The notes below the pieces were generated by a model. The model was not told where the DNA came from. It saw nothing but the letters and a program-made list of their open reading frames with translations, and did not search any database. A stretch of 23,490 nucleotides of DNA, from NCBI GenBank assembly GCA_002751075.1, contig NAOQ01000199.1, positions 98,380-121,869 on the forward strand. Reading direction: 5' to 3'. Numbering within the stretch: the stretch's first letter is position 1; each line of letters opens with the position of its first letter. Shown in pieces: positions 13,235 to 23,367 of this stretch. A program made the translations under genes and the position numbers. The DNA comes from Ichthyophonus hoferi (taxonomy: Eukaryota; Opisthokonta; Ichthyosporea; Ichthyophonida; Ichthyophonidae).

Positions 13235-14075
13235 ATGCTTGAGGAATCTGAAAAAGAACAACTAAGCAATTTAGGAAACGTCCACCCAGGTAGAACTTAC
13301 ATTCTAGATACAGCCAAAATTGCCAACAAAGGCTGAGCTTCACCTTTTGTGGAGTTAACAGAAAGTGAAAATAAAATAACAAGCATATACTTAGATCTTA
13401 ACGTCAACACAATTAGAAATTACTAAACTTAAACAACAGACCTAGAGACAGATAAGATTTAAACACAGAATAAGAAATTGATCTTTGCCTATGATTAATT
13501 AGGCTTTAATAGAAGACTAAATCTAAATCTTGATAGAAAAATATTTATTCAAAAAGGAAGTCAGATTAAATGCCAGTAGATGCCGTATAGTTCTTATTAA
13601 GAGAGTAGATGGCCACTGCTTAGACATTTTCTAATTTTGTTAGGTCAGTTTTGCCAATACAAGCTAAGTAGATAATTTTTTTTTGATGAGCTGGGTTTGA
13701 ATTCAAAACAATGGGCTGATACCAGTTGTTCACATCAGATTGAGGATACGTACTATTATGCATACTATCGTACATACTCTCATACAGTTATACATTAAGT
13801 TAATCCGTAGTCACTGAAAATTCTTTACAGAAACCCTGGTTAAGAATTGTTTGATTTAGTACAGATATTAATTTGTTAAAATTGAATAAGAAAATGCAGA
13901 ACAAATATCCTGAAGTCTGTCTTAGCAGATTTTAATATGAAATAACCAAATAACACTCGATATTGATATCAGTGGTATATACAATAAAGAAATAAATCAA
14001 AAATTGCTTCTAAAACTTGAACTAAACCTTAGTAAAGAGCTGAATATGCTAAAAAAAAAAACCATACTAGGGTAA
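13235..14075 (+). pseudogene. Possible decayed coding relic, unclassified
   Basis: Several plus-strand pieces in this span translate into protein-like text. One begins MLEESEKEQLSNLG near 13235, one is near 13500-13575, and a third with ITLDIDISG and KLLLKLELNLSKEL is near 13941-14075. They are separated and broken, so nothing here is an intact gene. I cannot assign a family; an old element copy or a dead host gene are both possible. AT-rich DNA also yields such pieces by chance, hence the low confidence. Confidence 0.2.
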
Positions 14076-14460
14076 ATAATTAGAGAAAAACCTATTACCA
14101 ATCGTGTGCATTTCATCAGGCTCCTATCTAACGGGAATATTTGGCAAACATATGTAATTGACCAGAGATATTAGTAATCCACTGTATATAATACAACTAC
14201 AAAATCCCAATGAATATACTAATTTCAAGTTTATAGTTAGTGTATTAACTACATTAAGATTCGCTAAATGAACAGGTAAAGTATCAAACATTTTAAAGGA
14301 AAGTGGATCGAAGCGGAAGCAAAAAGCAAAACTAAAGGAGAGGTAAATACAGTAGAAATAGAACTGGATCAGAGAGCAACAGAGCGTACGTGTATAAGTA
14401 CGTTTCTTATTGTACAGCACACCATCTCCGTACGTGTGCACATGTATGTATGCATACATC

Positions 14461-17400
14461 TCAAGATGTCGTCCCATTTATGTCTAGTTCCAGCGTTGAG
14501 TGGGTGGATGGAAGATTATTACATGCTATACACCATGGATGAGTACTTGCTTCGGTAATGCCAATGCGTGTTTCGGGATTCTTATCCAAAAATTGGTTAA
14601 TTAAATCTTGAAGGAGAGGGCTTGGTACGTTTTTGCTTGGATATCTATAAATTATAAACATTCCGCATGGTTTATAAGTATATGACTTAATATTAAATAA
14701 TATTGCATATAGATATCAATAGAGAAGCAAAGAAAGAGCACAAAAATGAAAGTATGTTGTTAGAAAGAGAGCGAGAGAGTGCGTGAAAGAATCAATACAA
14801 CACATTTGATGATACGGCTTTATCTAAACATATCAAAAACAAAGGTATATAGAGATGATAGTGAAGAAACTAGAGGATACAAGAAGGAGAGAAAAAGAAT
14901 AAGCAGAGGAAAGAGATGAAGTTAGAGCGCCTACATAGGGGCTGATCCAGTAATAAGATCCATGAGTTCATTGGTATTGTCTGAAAAGAAGGGTAGATGT
15001 CCCATCGCTAATTCGTAGAGTATCACACCACAAGCCCAACTGTCCACCTTTGTGCCACTGTAAATAGATGCCATTGGTGAAAATACATTTACTGTGGTAA
15101 CTCGACATTTTGTTTTCTACTAATCTATTTGTTGAGGTATATATTGTTACAAGATTATTCACTTACATATTCGTCATGATTAAAAATAATATTTTAGTAG
15201 CCGCCTAACAGAAAGAATAGAAGCTAAAATATTATGACTAAATCAAGTAGATGCTTTGCCTCTATTTAAAACGTAGCTAAAAACTACTTTGTATAATATC
15301 TGTAACCGCCTAAAATAACTAAGCCCTTACCAAGACATAGGTGTCAAGTAATGCCATATGATATCAGGAGGTAGAGACGAAAATGTGACTATACAAGCAA
15401 GTAAGAGTATATGTTATAAGACCGTTGTTTGTTTCTACACTTCTGTTTTTCTTTCTTGTATTAGACACCAACTAGAGTAATGGATACTATACTAAATCCA
15501 ATTTACTTTGTCCTCTTTTTATGGCGTTGTTATTTTACCGAGAACCAATCTGCCAATTTTTTCAAAATTCCAAATCAGTTTTTTTCTCATTATTCACGAA
15601 ACATCCTTCCACTTAACTCTCCTTCCACCCACTTTTACTTAGTAAAAAATGCAAATGCGCATGAGCATCGTAATGATATATTTCTTTATCCTATATAAGC
15701 AGTAGGATAGGTATAGGTTCTGTCATACATATAGATGTGGTGCAAAGATATGTTTTATAATAAAATCATTGATCATCGCGTAAAAAACAAATGCGTGTGT
15801 TGTATTCACTCACACAATGACAAGTCATGTATATATATATATATAGTGTATTATAGTAAGATATAGTAAGATATAGTAGAATATAGTAAGATATAGTGTA
15901 GTATAGTAAGATATAGTAAGATATAGTATGATATAGTAGAAGATAGTAAAATATAGTGTAGTATAGTAAGATATAGTATGATATAGTAGAATATAGTAAG
16001 ATATAGTGTATTATAGTAAGATATAGTATAGTATAGTATAGTATAGTATAGTATAGTATAGTATAGTATATACCTATAACACTGTCCATGAACCTGCTCT
16101 GGGGTCAGATGATAAAGAGACCCAACTAAAGCGGAGGAGAATAGATCCCAACCCTTTGCAAACAGCCCAGCTTGGCCAAAATCAGCCAACTTTATAGTTA
16201 GGTTATCAAGGCAAGAATCGTTCATGTCGGTGGATGTTTTTACACTAGACACTGAATCAAACTCTGTGTATGCACACCCAAGAAGTGGTGTAAATTAACG
16301 TATAGTAACCTCTCTATTAAATGTTATATATATATAATTGTTAACCAATACCTATACCTTCAGGTTATCTTAAACATTTCCCTTTCCCTCATTGACCTAG
16401 TGCCAATATCCTATCAAACAATACCTTTTATTTACCCTTCTCTCTAGCCCATTCTTATCCAATGACACACCCACCTGGTAACAAGCAAGCCAATGATCTA
16501 GGTGACATAATTTGACCTTCCAATTGGGTGGCCTGAGGGGCAAGGTGTAAAGTAGGTATGGATGGTAACCTGGTCGTTTGTTGAGGGGGCTGTTCAAGTA
16601 GGAGAATATTTTCTAATCGCACATCCCGGTGACATACCCCCTGTACAAACATAATTTTAATGGCTTTACACATTTTCATTATGTATAACTACTTGTTGGT
16701 TTTTATCTTTTTCTTGTTAGACAAAGATTATAATGTCCAGCCAATCAAGCAGTATCATCAGTATCATGTTTTACACATTTTTAGATATGAAACCAATGCT
16801 TAGAATACATATATATATACGAGTGTCTTTATAAGGGTTGGTCAGTATTGTAGTCAGCGATGTGGAAAGAGAAGAAAATAATGTTCAGAACACTTGCATT
16901 GTATTATATCATATTGTTTTGTATTATATATTATACTCAATTCTATTCGATTCCATTCCAGTATATTATATAGTATTGTATTATATAAGATTATATAAAT
17001 ATATAACAGCACATGTAGCCAGGGTAAAACCATACCTTAGAATGACTATAAGCAAGAGCGGATAGCAATTGACAAAAGATATGTCTAAGAGAGTGTTCTC
17101 GAATAGGTCGAAATCTCCGTCGATTCATCATTGTATGTAACGATCTATGTGAGAATTATAGGTGAAAACATGAACATAGTGGAGAAAGGCAGCACTAACA
17201 CATAGTGGAGAAAGGCAGCACTAACACATAGCTACAGCGCTTTGGTATGTGTTCTTATGTATAAAATGATAGGCCTATACGGATACGTATACAAACCTGG
17301 ATAAATCTAATATAATAGCATATATTTGCTGTAAAAGTGATCTCATGAAAGACACATACGTATTGGTTACCTATCAACCTATCAATCCGTATGGTCAAAG

Positions 17401-20400
17401 TTAGCTAATAAACTAGGCATCAGGGTTTGTAAATCATCCGTACTACTCTACAGTAAAAAGATAGAACAGTTCTTGTATTTAACCATGACACCCAATAAGT
17501 TAATTTAATAAAAGCGGCACTTTAACAATATATAACATATAGTATATATATATATATATGTGTGTGTGTGTACAAGTAGCATTGAAGAAAGAATATATAA
17601 AATATATAAACAAAACGCCTATTTCACTATCCCCGTTTCCATAGCAACAGGAAATATGACTCACCCTCCAAGGCATAGTTCCATAACAAGAAAGACACAG
17701 TCTTTGGATTCCAACACCTGCTCCAGAACTACTATATTCGGATGACTGAAGAGATTGTATTGGTCAGCTATTTTTATTGTGCTCTGGTCCTATGTTCGTA
17801 TGTAAGAATGATAGAAAGGAGATAAAATAGATGAAATGACTTTACAAAAACAAAATTTAAATCACAATACTTCCTATATATACAATATTCTTCACTACAA
17901 AAGGGAAAAGATAAGATAAAGAGAGAGTAGAAGTGAACTAGAAAGATATAACGTGAGTCGAATCCCATATTATTCCATGTACACTATAAACTAAGAAGAA
18001 GCAAATAGACAAGGGTTTCAAAAAACAAAACAAAATAGAATAAGTAGAGCAAATAAAATTTCAAACACATATATGAACTAATATTATACGACAAATAAAA
18101 AGATAAAAAATGACCAGTTACTTACATAAGTGCAGTTAGTGCTTTTATTTCAATATCTATCTTGGTCATATTAGCTACATTCGATCGGGGAATAATTTTA
18201 ATTGCCTGTATGTGAGAGAGAAGGAAAAAAAGGTGAAGTAAATAAATAATAATAATACATATCAAATACCCAAAACCAAGTACTAAGTATAGTAAAAGCG
18301 ATTGTGACCAGTACACAGTACACGTACACCTACCTTACGTATGTCTAATGCACGATCTACGCCCATCTTCACTGTTCCACTGGACCCTCCACCTAGGGTC
18401 TTAGTGAGGGTATAGCCATTGACCTGGGTCAACTACAACGTACAGTGGTTAGGTATGTATGTTAACATATTATAATAAAAAATAATATGATCTTAACTCA
18501 TAATATGATATAATATAATATAAACGTACATACACACATATATAGTGTCTTATTTTGAGCATAACCGTTGGCCAGTGTCAATTATAATGTACAATAGTTA
18601 TTTATATATGATGGCATAATATAATATAAAATGTTATGATATGAAATGATGTATTATGATATGATATATTATAAAGTAATATAACATAAACGTACCAATA
18701 GATATCAAAGTTAAAATACATGGACTTAAAAATGGTTGGCTGGGGATGAATACGTACTTGTGTGTGCATATAAACCACTAATACATAGGTATATATAAGG
18801 ATTATACAGCAGCCTAACACCTTTTATAGTACGTAACGCTAAGTATACTATACTATATATACTACACTTTACTATACTATTCTATATTATACTATGCTAT
18901 ACTATACTTTACTATACTATACTATATTATACTATACTATATTATACTATACTATATTATACTATACTATACTATACTATACTATATTATACTATACTAT
19001 ACTATATTATACTATACTATACTATACGATATTATACTGTACTATACTATACTAAAACGATACTATGCTATACTATACTAAAACAATACTATGCTATATT
19101 TTCCTATACTCTGTCACCATAGCATATATGTTTTGACTTGGTCATATGATAGTATGATAGTATAGTAATATGCAATGCAATATGTAGCTTACCTGCTGAC
19201 TACACTAATGTTTTATTTTCCTTAACATATCATATTTTCTAAGTATGTATGTATGTATGTATCTAGTATCATACGTCTATGACCATCTTTCATATATAAA
19301 TACAGTCATCCCATCCTTGTTGTTTCACTTACGTTGACACCTGTAACAAACACTGCTTGATATTCTGTGACTACTCGGTCCGCTACACGAAGGATCAAAT
19401 TGCATTCCTCATCGTGATCAATAGGATTCTATATAGTTAGATGTGTATGTACGTATGTTATGTATGTATGTAGGTATGTATGTATGTATGTAGGTATGTA
19501 TGTATGTATGTATGTATCTAGGTATGTATGTATGTATGTATGTATGTATGTAGGTAGGTAGGTATGTATGAATGAATGAATGAATGTATGTATGTATGTA
19601 TGTATGTTATGTATGTATGCATATATATATATATATAGGTTTACATGTATATATATGCTCATGTTTTCATAGAAAATATGAATTAAAATGATTGAATAAT
19701 AAGCAAAATGATATATATGATATAGAGATGGCTATTGTCTTTATGTGGGTATATAGTCATTCCTAACAATTATACATACCTTCACCTCAAGTCTAAAAAT
19801 TAAATTCTAGTCACATATAGAAGCTGTTGCCATAGCAACGTAATAGTATGAGCTATGACTACAGTATAAACCATAAATAGAATAGAATTTTAATATATAA
19901 AAATATTATAATATATGTAAAGAAAAACAGTAGTACATGAAATATATAATTTTAAAAATTAACAGACTTATACTATTGGCTATTGTACTGAGAATTTATC
20001 CTATAACTCATCAAGGTCCTTAACCCATACACACTTTCAATATAATTAATCCTTCGCAATCATGTGAAACATACATTCAATATAACATTAAAAACAGAGT
20101 GAATCCTTCTTTCTAAAATATCTGTCCTTCGCTATACTCGGTACAATTCATTCATTTACATACTTCTGTTTTTCCAGATAATAGTCTATATGATGTATAT
20201 TTAATCAATCAAAAAATAGAAATATATAAATACAAACAAGTGTTGACTACCTTGATAGTATCTATATATTTAGATCTCCTTATTTTATGCATAAAAACCT
20301 TCCCGTATACCTTATACATCACATAAATAATTGATAATAAACTCGTAACATAAACACAAGAAAGAAATATCAAAGGGTAAACAAAAGAGAATGAATAAAC

Positions 20401-20930
20401 ATTAATATTAGATAAATACAAAATATCTTATGATATATAGTATAGTGAAGACTATAATAGTACAATATAGTATAGTATAATATAATATAGTACAATATAG
20501 TATAGTATAATATAATATAGTACAATATAGTATAGTATAATATAATATAGTACAATATAGTATAGTATAATATAATATAGTATAATATAGTATAGTACAA
20601 TATAGTATAGTATAATATAATATAGTACAATATAGTATAGTATAATATAGTATAGTGCAGAATCAAATAGTACAGTATAATATAATAAAATATATTATAG
20701 TATAATATAGTATAGTATAGTACATAATAGTACAATATAATATAATATCTAGATAGAAGGAGAAGAAGCAGAAGGAAAGGATGTGAATAGGAAAAGAGTA
20801 ACCTAGTATAGACTACTTGGGAGACCCTCAGGTTATGTTTTACATGACATAATACAATACATGAACATAGTTATAGGGAGAGAAGTGGGGCTACCTGGAC
20901 AAGAGAAGGCTGTGGCTCTGTGTCTGTCAT
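14461..20930 (-). CDS. Ser/Thr protein kinase, CAMK/CAMKL-like, 10 exons, atypical catalytic loop
   Basis: Ten exons splice in frame to 387 aa plus TGA. An N-terminal stretch of about 50 aa precedes one kinase domain that fills the rest. The nucleotide loop is GGGSSGTV (58-65), the ATP-binding Lys is K80 in AIKII, the probable helix-C Glu is E96, and HPNIV follows at 105-109. The hinge region is LVMELCLGGSL. The catalytic loop is HRDVRLEN (171-178): Asp173 and Asn178 are present but Arg replaces the usual Lys. DFG is 250-252. The activation segment ends in TPE instead of APE. DSWACGVILYELAMGHLPF and DKNPETRIGITEASTHPW complete subdomains IX-XI and resemble AMPK, BRSK and CaMKK relatives. About 55 low-complexity residues are inserted between the catalytic loop and the DFG strand. 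It has no transmembrane segment. Substrate and pathway are unknown. The start at 20930 is the first Met of a 12-codon exon; an upstream exon is possible. Confidence 0.87.
14700..14934. repeat. Purine-rich tract in kinase intron 9, pyrimidine-rich in the transcript
   Basis: The plus strand is dominated by GA-rich text (AGAAAGAGAGCGAGAGAG and similar), so the sense strand is CT-rich over much of the intron. Similar stretches lie in GLDC intron 18 (about 1360-1420) and near 3220-3250 and 18215-18240. Confidence 0.6.
15829..16072. repeat. TATAG pentanucleotide array (plus-strand orientation) in kinase intron 8
   Basis: A short TA run leads into about 230 bp of TATAG units with variants such as TATAGTAAGA and TATAGTGTAT. 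The right end, 16022-16070, is the purest and therefore probably the youngest part. The array stops within a few bases of the intron-8 donor at 16073. Confidence 0.95.
16889..16998. repeat. Degenerate TATTG/TATTA repeat in kinase intron 6
   Basis: Imperfect five-base periodicity (GTATTATATCATATTG and similar) over about 100 bp, with many substitutions. It looks like an older, decayed pentanucleotide array. Confidence 0.6.
17174..17231. repeat. 26-bp tandem duplication in kinase intron 5
   Basis: Two identical adjacent copies of a 26-bp unit beginning ACATAGTGGAGAAAGGCAGC (17174-17199 and 17200-17225) plus six bases of a third. The unit is not low-complexity, so this looks like a recent slippage or repair duplication. 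Confidence 0.95.
17543..17570. repeat. Compound TA/TG dinucleotide microsatellite in kinase intron 5
   Basis: A TA run passes directly into a TG run. Confidence 0.93.
18843..19111. repeat. CTATA pentanucleotide array (inverted orientation) in kinase intron 2
   Basis: About 270 bp of ACTAT units on the plus strand, that is TATAG on the minus (transcribed) strand, with TATTATACTA variants. The orientation is opposite to the arrays at 15.9 and 20.6 kb. Confidence 0.95.
19243..19262. repeat. Short GTAT tetranucleotide run in kinase intron 2
   Basis: Five consecutive GTAT units, the same unit as the longer array about 200 bp to the right. Confidence 0.9.
19441..19636. repeat. GTAT tetranucleotide array next to the exon-2 splice acceptor of the kinase
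   Basis: Nearly 180 bp of GTAT units with GTAG and GAAT variants, ending in a TA run at 19621-19636. It starts about a dozen bases from the intron-1 acceptor at 19429-19430. On the sense strand it reads ATAC/CATA repeats where a polypyrimidine tract would be expected. Confidence 0.95.
20434..20748. repeat. TATAG/TATAA array with 30-bp higher-order unit in kinase intron 1
   Basis: A pentanucleotide array (TATAG, TATAA, TACAA) organised into a higher-order repeat. Four perfect 30-bp units lie back to back at 20461-20580, each beginning TACAATATAGTATAG. More irregular copies continue to about 20748. The orientation matches the 15.9-kb array. Confidence 0.95.
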
Positions 20931-20990
20931 GATGAAAGAGAAAGATATGGCGAGTTTTGATATAGGTGTTGTGTTTGTCTATATATATGC

Positions 20991-20991
<1 letters not shown>

Positions 20992-21027
<36 letters not shown>
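20992..21027. repeat. TA dinucleotide microsatellite just upstream of the kinase start
   Basis: An uninterrupted TA run of about 36 bp, 60-100 bp upstream of the ATG at 20930, where core promoter or 5' UTR sequence would lie. It could act as a TATA-like, easily melted element; nothing in the sequence proves this. Confidence 0.9.
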
Positions 21028-21028
<1 letters not shown>

Positions 21029-21296
21029 TCAAGTAATGTAAGCTTTATCTTAAAGCATTCATTATATTACATAACGTGATCAGTATTAGTATATCTACCA
21101 CCTGTTATAATTATACTCTATTTATATCATAACCACTATACACGTACCTATAATACATAATACCTGTTATGTTAGTAGGAACTATAGAATAATAGTGAGA
21201 GTACAGGGAAAGAATAGGTAGATGTTATAGGATTGGTATACAAAAATAAGCTATTATATTATTAAAGATGTGATTAGGTGGTTACATTAACAGAGT

Positions 21297-21392
21297 ACTA
21301 TATTACAATGCATTGTATATTATACTATGTATTATATATTATGTATTATAAACTATATTAATATGTATTATATATATTATATATAGTATTAT
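21297..21392. repeat. Degenerate TATTA-type simple sequence
   Basis: Irregular TATTA/TATAT units over about 95 bp without a clean period, probably an eroded pentanucleotide array. Confidence 0.5.
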
Positions 21393-23367
21393 GCTAGTAA
21401 TATGGATACCCTACTTATTGATTTATCAGTCGGTCCGCCATAACAGTTGGAAATACCCCGACTATAATACCATCATATTATTAAAGTAAATATTCTATAT
21501 ATGGGCAACAACCTCATCACAATGTTTAATAACAATGTAAGAAAATTTATGAAATAGCCTCATTTAGTAATATTGTTAAAGTTAATTTACCTAATGACGT
21601 ATTATATTTGGGTATAATTGTTTACTGGTAATATAGGCCACATCTCGAAGCCACTCTAGTTACCTAATAATAACTACTAATCTACTATTGATATAAATAT
21701 TACCTTATAACTTATCATTTCATTATATTTTATTTTAAAATATAAACCAACCAATGTATTAAAGCTATAATATTCTCTTTCAGTTAAATTATATTCGCCT
21801 ATCTCTTGTGTTGTTACTAGGCATATTGTTGACCCAGTAGTGGTTTTGAACTGGGTATTAGAATTATGATAGAAGGGCATGCATGTATGAAAATTGTTAT
21901 CAGTTAATGCACTATAATCACTGGGTTAATCCACTAATAAGTTGAAATATAATGAAAATTACATGGGATTATGCTAACACAATAATTACAAACATTACTA
22001 ATTGATATTGATTGGCATAGATATGTTGCTGATAAGCCATTTGGACTATTCAGTTATTCGAACCATATATGGAAGCTTTAAAAATGACAAGCGAAAATCA
22101 TTGGTCAGATCAGATTTGCGTATGTATTCTAATTTTTAATTGGTTTTTATTTATGATTAGTAAATAATTCACCAATGATATATGATACAAATATATGTAT
22201 GCCAAGTGATTGCCTGAAGTCCATTGAAAACAATCCATCAACTTCATTGCTCTTGAATCTATCTATGGCTATACGTATGTATACACGAAAGATTTAAATA
22301 AACAAATGTAATTGTAAATTATATTAAACAATATTATAGCCAATCCTGTACTTATTCTAATTTTTATTTTGATATATGAGTGATATATACAAAGAAATGA
22401 TCTTTTTGTAAAGCCACATTATATTAACGAGACCGCAAGATGCGACAATCTATGGTATGAGCCATATCAATCTATCTACAACACTATTGGTTATACTGTA
22501 TATGTCTTATTATAATGCTACTGCGTACTACTATGAGTATATTTTAGAAGAGATGTGTTGTTTAACAATACGGCGAGGTTATTAAGGAAGAAAATTAGAA
22601 GAAGAAAAAATGCGTAGTATTAAGGTCTAATTGTGTAATATGAGTCATTGCAGGTAAACTAGTTAAATGTTGTTTATTCACTACGCCTTCCAGTGGTTGC
22701 CAGTGGTTGGTATAGGACACTAGATCTTTAGTGCTTTAGAAACAATATCAATTTGATAATTTGTAAGTATGACAACGTAACTCGATATAAGAAAATAAAA
22801 CAGAAGCTAAATAGGGTATACGGAAGTTGTACGTTTTCCTGTTAATGTCATTTTGTTTTGATTGGGCTCTGTTAAAAGCCAGACAGGTCAGTGGCCATCC
22901 GTGATATAATTATATAATTTGTAGTTACAGTAGTGAAATTATAATGTAAGATGTGTGTTAATAGTCAAAACAGAATTAAGCACGTTTTCTTTTATTTATA
23001 ATAACATAGAAGTACTTAAAAATCTCATTTTGGGATTATTATCTCTCGTCAAAGAACTATACTGAGTTATTTAAACAAAAATATTGATAAACGAACTGTT
23101 AATTCATTTGCTAAGATATTAATCTTGGTTCATTTACTAGTTGAGTAAATTATTATAATGCTTATTAAAAATCTTAAATAACGCAAATTATAAATGCATG
23201 ATGCCGATTGAAATAAACATTAACTATAAGTCTACTTTAAACTCCAATAACAATAAAATAGATAATAATGATAATAATATCATTATATACTATAATAATC
23301 TGTGTGAGTTCTATTGATCTTGTAACATATACTAATGTATAATCTGCCAAACATTTGATATCTCATC

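Larger units (their letters stand above)
11013..14460. other. AT-rich spacer between orphan frame and kinase gene
   Basis: About 3.4 kb. The right part must contain the kinase 3' UTR, though no clear minus-strand AATAAA is visible close to the stop. The rest holds no gene I can name. Two areas translate into somewhat protein-like plus-strand pieces (12304-12489 and 13235-14075), described separately. Confidence 0.55.
14461..20930 (-). other. Exon-intron map of the kinase gene
   Basis: Coding exons in transcript order: 20895-20930, 19333-19428, 18334-18432, 18126-18205, 17665-17745, 17036-17144, 16475-16640, 16074-16263, 14935-15057, 14461-14644. Introns are GT-AG and larger than in GLDC: 1466, 900, 128, 380, 520, 395, 211, 1016 and 290 bp. 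The three largest (introns 1, 2 and 8) are swollen by simple-sequence arrays. Least certain points: exon 1, which carries no conserved domain and has a weak donor (GTAGCC), and the end of exon 7, where low-complexity sequence offers other donors. The acceptor chosen for exon 6 restores a normal GGSL start to helix D; a nearer AG would delete about 11 residues. Confidence 0.82.
20931..23367. other. AT-rich spacer between the kinase start and the edge gene
   Basis: About 2.4 kb that should hold the kinase promoter (left side) and the 3' UTR of the edge gene (right side). It contains the TA run above, an irregular TATTA-rich patch (about 21297-21390) and a doubled CCAGTGGTTG near 22690-22708. 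No frame with a recognisable product is present. A 67-codon minus-strand frame (21677-21880) is noted but not supported. Confidence 0.55.

Noticed and set aside
13675-13715. tRNA-like T-arm text (GGTTTGAATTC)
   Set aside because: It departs from the T-loop consensus, and no acceptor, D or anticodon stems can be formed around it.
15766-16072. Long frames through the TATAG array, apparently extending kinase exon 8
   Set aside because: The exon ends at a GT donor at 16073; beyond it the frame is pure repeat and the kinase domain resumes in phase at 15057.
17090-17125. Nearer AG acceptor for kinase exon 6
   Set aside because: It would remove about 11 residues, including the SL that completes GGSL; the acceptor at 17145-17146 keeps frame and restores a normal helix D.
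19429-19662. Minus-strand frame of Tyr/Ile/His/Thr repeats
   Set aside because: It is a translation of the GTAT tetranucleotide array overlapping an intron; no protein is implied.
20461-20580. Regular 30-bp repeats resembling a CRISPR array
   Set aside because: The units are head-to-tail with no unique spacers, are low-complexity, and lie in a eukaryotic intron.
20370-20735. 121-codon minus-strand frame of Tyr/Ile/Leu repeats
   Set aside because: It is open only because the TATAG/TATAA array lacks stops in that frame, and it lies inside kinase intron 1.
21677-21880. Minus-strand 67-codon frame with a possible GTAATA donor near its end
   Set aside because: Partly protein-like, but short, AT-biased toward the end, with no partner exon or recognisable domain; it is not enough to call a gene.
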